Positions 60,986 through 64,000 of a stretch of 64,000 nucleotides of DNA are shown here, one piece after another. Each line of letters opens with the position of its first letter. Positions within the stretch are counted from its first letter, which is position 1. The notes below the pieces were generated by a model that saw nothing but the letters and a program-made list of their open reading frames with translations, did no database searches and had not been told where the DNA came from. The DNA is taken from contig JANUWF010002145.1 in NCBI GenBank assembly GCA_026120185.1, positions 558,001-622,000 on the forward strand. Reading direction: 5' to 3'. The stretch comes from Voacanga thouarsii (Eukaryota > Streptophyta > Magnoliopsida > Gentianales > Apocynaceae). The position numbers were made by a program, and so were the translations under genes.

Positions 60986-62124
60986 ATTGGGACATTTTCT
61001 TATATCATTCAATACAAAAAGGGTAAGAAGAAAGTGGTTGCAGATGTACTATCTCGAAGATATGCACTTTTAAACTATTTGGATGCTAAACTTCTTAGTT
61101 TTGAACTTGTGAAAGAATTGTATGATAATGATGAGAAGTTTAAGGATATTTTTCGTGCTTGTGAGAAAGGTGCATTTGCTAAGTATTATAGGCATGATAG
61201 GTTTTTGTTTAGGGAGGCAAGGCTTTGTGTGCTAAAGGGGTCCTTTAGGGAATTACTAGTTAAAGAGGCCCATAGTAGGGGATTAATGAGCCATTTTGGT
61301 GTTATAAAAACCTTAGGCATCCTTAAAGAATATTTTTTTGGCACAAAATGAGAAGGAATGTGGAGAAACATTACTCTCAATACAAAACTTATAGGCGAAC
61401 TAAATCTAGATTGTTTCCCCATGGTTTGTACACTCCTTTACCCACTCCAAATGCTCATTGAGTTGATATTTCAGTGTATTTTATCTTGGGATTACCTAGG
61501 CCCAAAGGGGGTAAGGATTCTACATTTGTGGTTGTTGATAGATTCTCGAAAATGGCTCATTTTGTGGCTTATTCTAAGACTAATGATATTTCTTATATTG
61601 CAGATTTATTTTTCAAAGAAGTGGTGAGAATGCATGGGATTCGAAAGACTATTGTATCGAATAGGGACACTAAATTCTTTAGTCATTTTTGGAGGGTCTT
61701 AAGGAACAAACTTAGCACTAAACTTTTGTTTTTCATAGCTTGCCACCCTTAAATGGATGGACAAATGAAAGTGGTCAATCGAAAACTTCCCCAACTCTTG
61801 AGGACCACCGTCAAAAAGAACTTGAAGAATTAGGAAGAGTACTTGCTCCATATTGAGTTTACCTACAATAGGGCCATTCACTCTACTACTTCTTATTCTC
61901 CCTTTGAAGTTATGTATGTTTTTAACCCTATAACTTCTTTGGATTTGATTTTTTTGCCTGTAGGTGAGAAAATGAATCTTGATGGAGCTAAGAAGGCGGA
62001 ATTGGTGAAGACTCTCCATGAAAGGGTGAAGGAAACTATTGCAAAATGAAATGAAGTTATCGCCCTTAAACGAAATCAAGGAAGGAAAATGGTACCATTT
62101 GAGTTCGGTGATTGGGTATAGGTG
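60986..62124 (+). pseudogene. Gypsy-2 integrase remnant with all three catalytic acids replaced
   Basis: The long open stretch 60977-61351 covers the tether and the zinc-binding start ([47 protein letters not shown]). The core (61474-61752) reads [20 protein letters not shown] and [13 protein letters not shown]. The three acids of the DDE triad are changed: Asp to Tyr at 61477-61479, Asp to Asn at 61660-61662 and Glu to Lys at 61768-61770. The C-terminal part (IEFTYNRAIHSTTSYSPFE) is open at 61843-62049. It is cut at 62125. Confidence 0.86.
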
Positions 62125-63643
62125 TGAAGGTGATCACGACAAAAATGAAAACTCAGATGCATGTCGAAAAACAAAAAACAGAGCAACAAAAGCTATTTAC
62201 CTTTGTGTTTTTTCACTTGTCTAGGGGGTGCCGGTGACTCGGTCTGAACCACTTCTGGTTCTGAGATCAATTCTTCAGGCTATTATCCTGCAAGCCGTTG
62301 GCTTCTTCTGGGTATCAACGCAACGCTTCTTGTCTTTTGGAATATAACCGAGCCAGCAAGCCTGGTGAAGGCTCTGGATGAAGAGGATGATCTTTCCTTT
62401 TTTCGACTAAATGCTATTAAGCGTTAATTAGGAAAAAACATGTCTCTGTTCTTGCTATTCAATAGCATAGAGGTCACTGTCTACAGGGAGAAGAAAGGAG
62501 AATGACTCGAGCAAAAAAACAATGACGTTCTTTGTGAAAGACTCCTTAGTTTTATTGAATCCTAACTACCTTAATAATAGGCTATTATCCAGCATTCAAA
62601 AATCAAACAGAGGTGGTAGAATCAAAGAAGCCCTAAGGCTCATGTCATGTTAAGCCATTAACCAGGCTTACGGACCTATGGTCCAGTTTATTGGGTTAAG
62701 CCTTTAATTCAATTTAATTATTCCTGGACTGATACAAGCCTAACAATAAAATTAATTAAATAACCCAAATGGATCAATATAAATCTCAAGCCTTAGCCCA
62801 GTTCATTAGGTTAAGCTTTTAATTCAATTTAATTATTCTTGGACAAATATAAGTCCAATAATTAAATTAATTAAATAACCCAAATGGACCAATATATAAT
62901 TCTCCCTTTTTGGACATTTTATTTTATTCTAACCCAATAAATAAATCAGGTTACTTGAATAAAATAAAATCCATTTTAAACAAGACCAATCCGTCAACTC
63001 AAAATCATTAGGACTTATGGGCTATTCCGATGACCAAAAGACACATCGTCTTGGTTACTAAAATGACCAAAATACATCTGCTATAGAAATATCTGTATTT
63101 TGCATTTTAAATATTTCTTAATATCACCATAAGAAAATATTGATCCCAAGGATAATGCTGCGTTAGCAAAGTCTCTGACCTATAGGTGTAATGATTAAAA
63201 TATCCGTCTACGCATCGTCGCACATTTAGAGAGGAAGAGTGTACTAACACCTCTCTGAAAGACATCTACCATCCTTAGACCTCTAGTCCAATGATCCACG
63301 ACTCCTAGAATGCTTCCGCTTTCCAAGGGAACTACTTTAAAGCAAATATCCAAGTCATGTTCCTTAGAGCCCTGGATATTTAGATCATTCGAACAGTTAC
63401 AAGGGGTGATATAGCATAAAAGCTATTTTGTACAAATCTGTCTTAACTAACTAGTTACATATACCTAACATACAAGTATATTGACTCTACGATAGAACTT
63501 CAACTACAGTATATCAAAGTACATGCTTCCAGTTTCGTTAGACTATCAACTCATACTTAAACGGTAGGGTATTAGTCTACGCTGTAGCAGTAATAGTCTG
63601 AATTTCTTCTAAATAGTACTTTTAGAAATCACTATTATAGGTC
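62125..63643 (-). repeat. Copia-4 LTR, truncated
   Basis: It matches 4403 to about 6040 of the copia-1 3' LTR in order, including the aattaattaaataac repeats (62700-62890), agaaaatattgatcccaagg, and atcatacacc/tacatatacctaac blocks. Homology ends near 63643. Confidence 0.82.
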
Positions 63644-63679
63644 AGGAAAAACCACATTTATGCCTTCCAATTTTCTGTA

Positions 63680-64000
63680 CACGCATGGATCATTTTCATT
63701 TTGAATGAAACCGTAAGACTTTACAGTCTCATCAAAATAAATATTCTATGCTCTAGATGCCTGATTAAGTCCATAAATAAACTTCTTAAACTTGCAAACC
63801 ATATATTCCTGGCCTTTAGCAATAAAACCTTCCGGTTGGGACATATAGATGTCTTCACTAAGATAGCCATTAAGAAATACCGTCTTAACTTTCATTTTCT
63901 ATATCTCATAGTCATAATGACATGCAATGGTAAGGACAATCTGGATGTACTTAAGCATAACTACTGAATAAAAGGTTTCCTCATAGTCAATTCCTTCTTT
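63680..64000 (-). pseudogene. Copia-4 RT fragment
   Basis: Nucleotide-colinear with 7360-7690 of copia-1 (tttacagtctcatcaaaat, taagatagccattaagaaa). On the minus strand it covers the MKVKTVFLNG-type block and the region downstream. It continues past the window end. Confidence 0.82.

Larger units (their letters stand above)
57513..62124 (+). mobile_element. Ty3/gypsy retrotransposon gypsy-2, coding part, decayed
   Basis: Gag, protease, RT, RNase H and integrase are all recognisable on the plus strand in gypsy order. The integrase end (VPFEFGDWV, about 62087-62118) is cut at 62125 by the LTR terminus TGAAGG of copia-4. Stops and frameshifts are numerous. Confidence 0.85.
62125..64000 (-). mobile_element. 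Copia-4: copia-1-family element with internal deletion, runs off the window
   Basis: An LTR of the copia-1 family (62125 to about 63643; plus-strand start TGAAGGTGATCACG) is joined directly to a copia RT segment (63680-64000). Compared with copia-1, about 0.4 kb of the LTR and about 1 kb of RNase H and RT end are missing at the junction. It is inserted in the end of the gypsy-2 integrase. Confidence 0.82.

Overview
The window is a stretch of plant nuclear DNA made almost entirely of transposable elements, most likely heterochromatin of a flowering plant (probably a eudicot). The evidence is the strong AT bias, Ty1/copia, Ty3/gypsy (chromovirus-like and Athila-like) and CACTA elements of plant type, primer binding sites matching tRNA-iMet and tRNA-Asp, and long microsatellites. 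I found no host protein gene, no functional rRNA or tRNA gene and no CRISPR. Every coding stretch is a decayed retrotransposon polyprotein with stops, frameshifts and often lost catalytic residues. The species cannot be named from the sequence.

Layout. 1-1024: 3' part of a gypsy-type LTR (family G). 1384-4024: non-autonomous CACTA transposon (TSD aaa) holding a large GA purine satellite, TA arrays with a long palindrome, and a tRNA-like promoter remnant. 4403-13838: copia-1 (minus strand) with both LTRs, PBS, PPT, gag, protease, integrase and RT/RNase H remnants. 13839-14555: microsatellites and unassigned AT-rich DNA. 14556-18250: a tandem array of three related LTRs (minus) in which two full-length tRNA-Asp sequences sit between LTR units, each joined through its CCA end and a 6-nt spacer to the LTR U5 end.

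18256-44871 is one old copia element on the minus strand (copia-2), split by four later insertions that each keep a perfect 5-bp target duplication: a gag-only gypsy element (19486-30453, tttct), a 4.2-kb solo LTR (31819-36001, atatt), a copia-1-type solo LTR (36441-38464, aaaat) and a 4.3-kb solo LTR (40075-44405, atcac). The gag-only element carries two further solo LTRs in opposite orientation inside its 3' LTR (25616-27129 and 28189-29638). Removing the insertions leaves one copia order: LTR, PBS, gag, protease, integrase, RT, RNase H.

44880-45439 is a scrap of another copia RT/RNase H (copia-3). 45440-47855 is a family-G LTR fragment. 47856-54268 is an Athila-like gypsy element (5' LTR, tRNA-Asp PBS, gag to integrase), followed by an inverted LTR of related type (54269 to about 55620). 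About 55890-62124 is a second gypsy element (gypsy-2), whose integrase end is cut at 62125 by a fourth copia fragment (copia-4) running off the window.

Three observations stand out. First, the LTR/complete-tRNA-Asp tandem array, which looks like an integrated record of reverse transcription through a whole primer tRNA. Second, short GC-rich quasi-palindromic words occupy the same slot just upstream of the TATA box in each LTR of the Athila-like type, with different words in different copies. Third, one conserved box (CTTGTCTATGAGT) lies downstream of the TATA box in the same LTRs.
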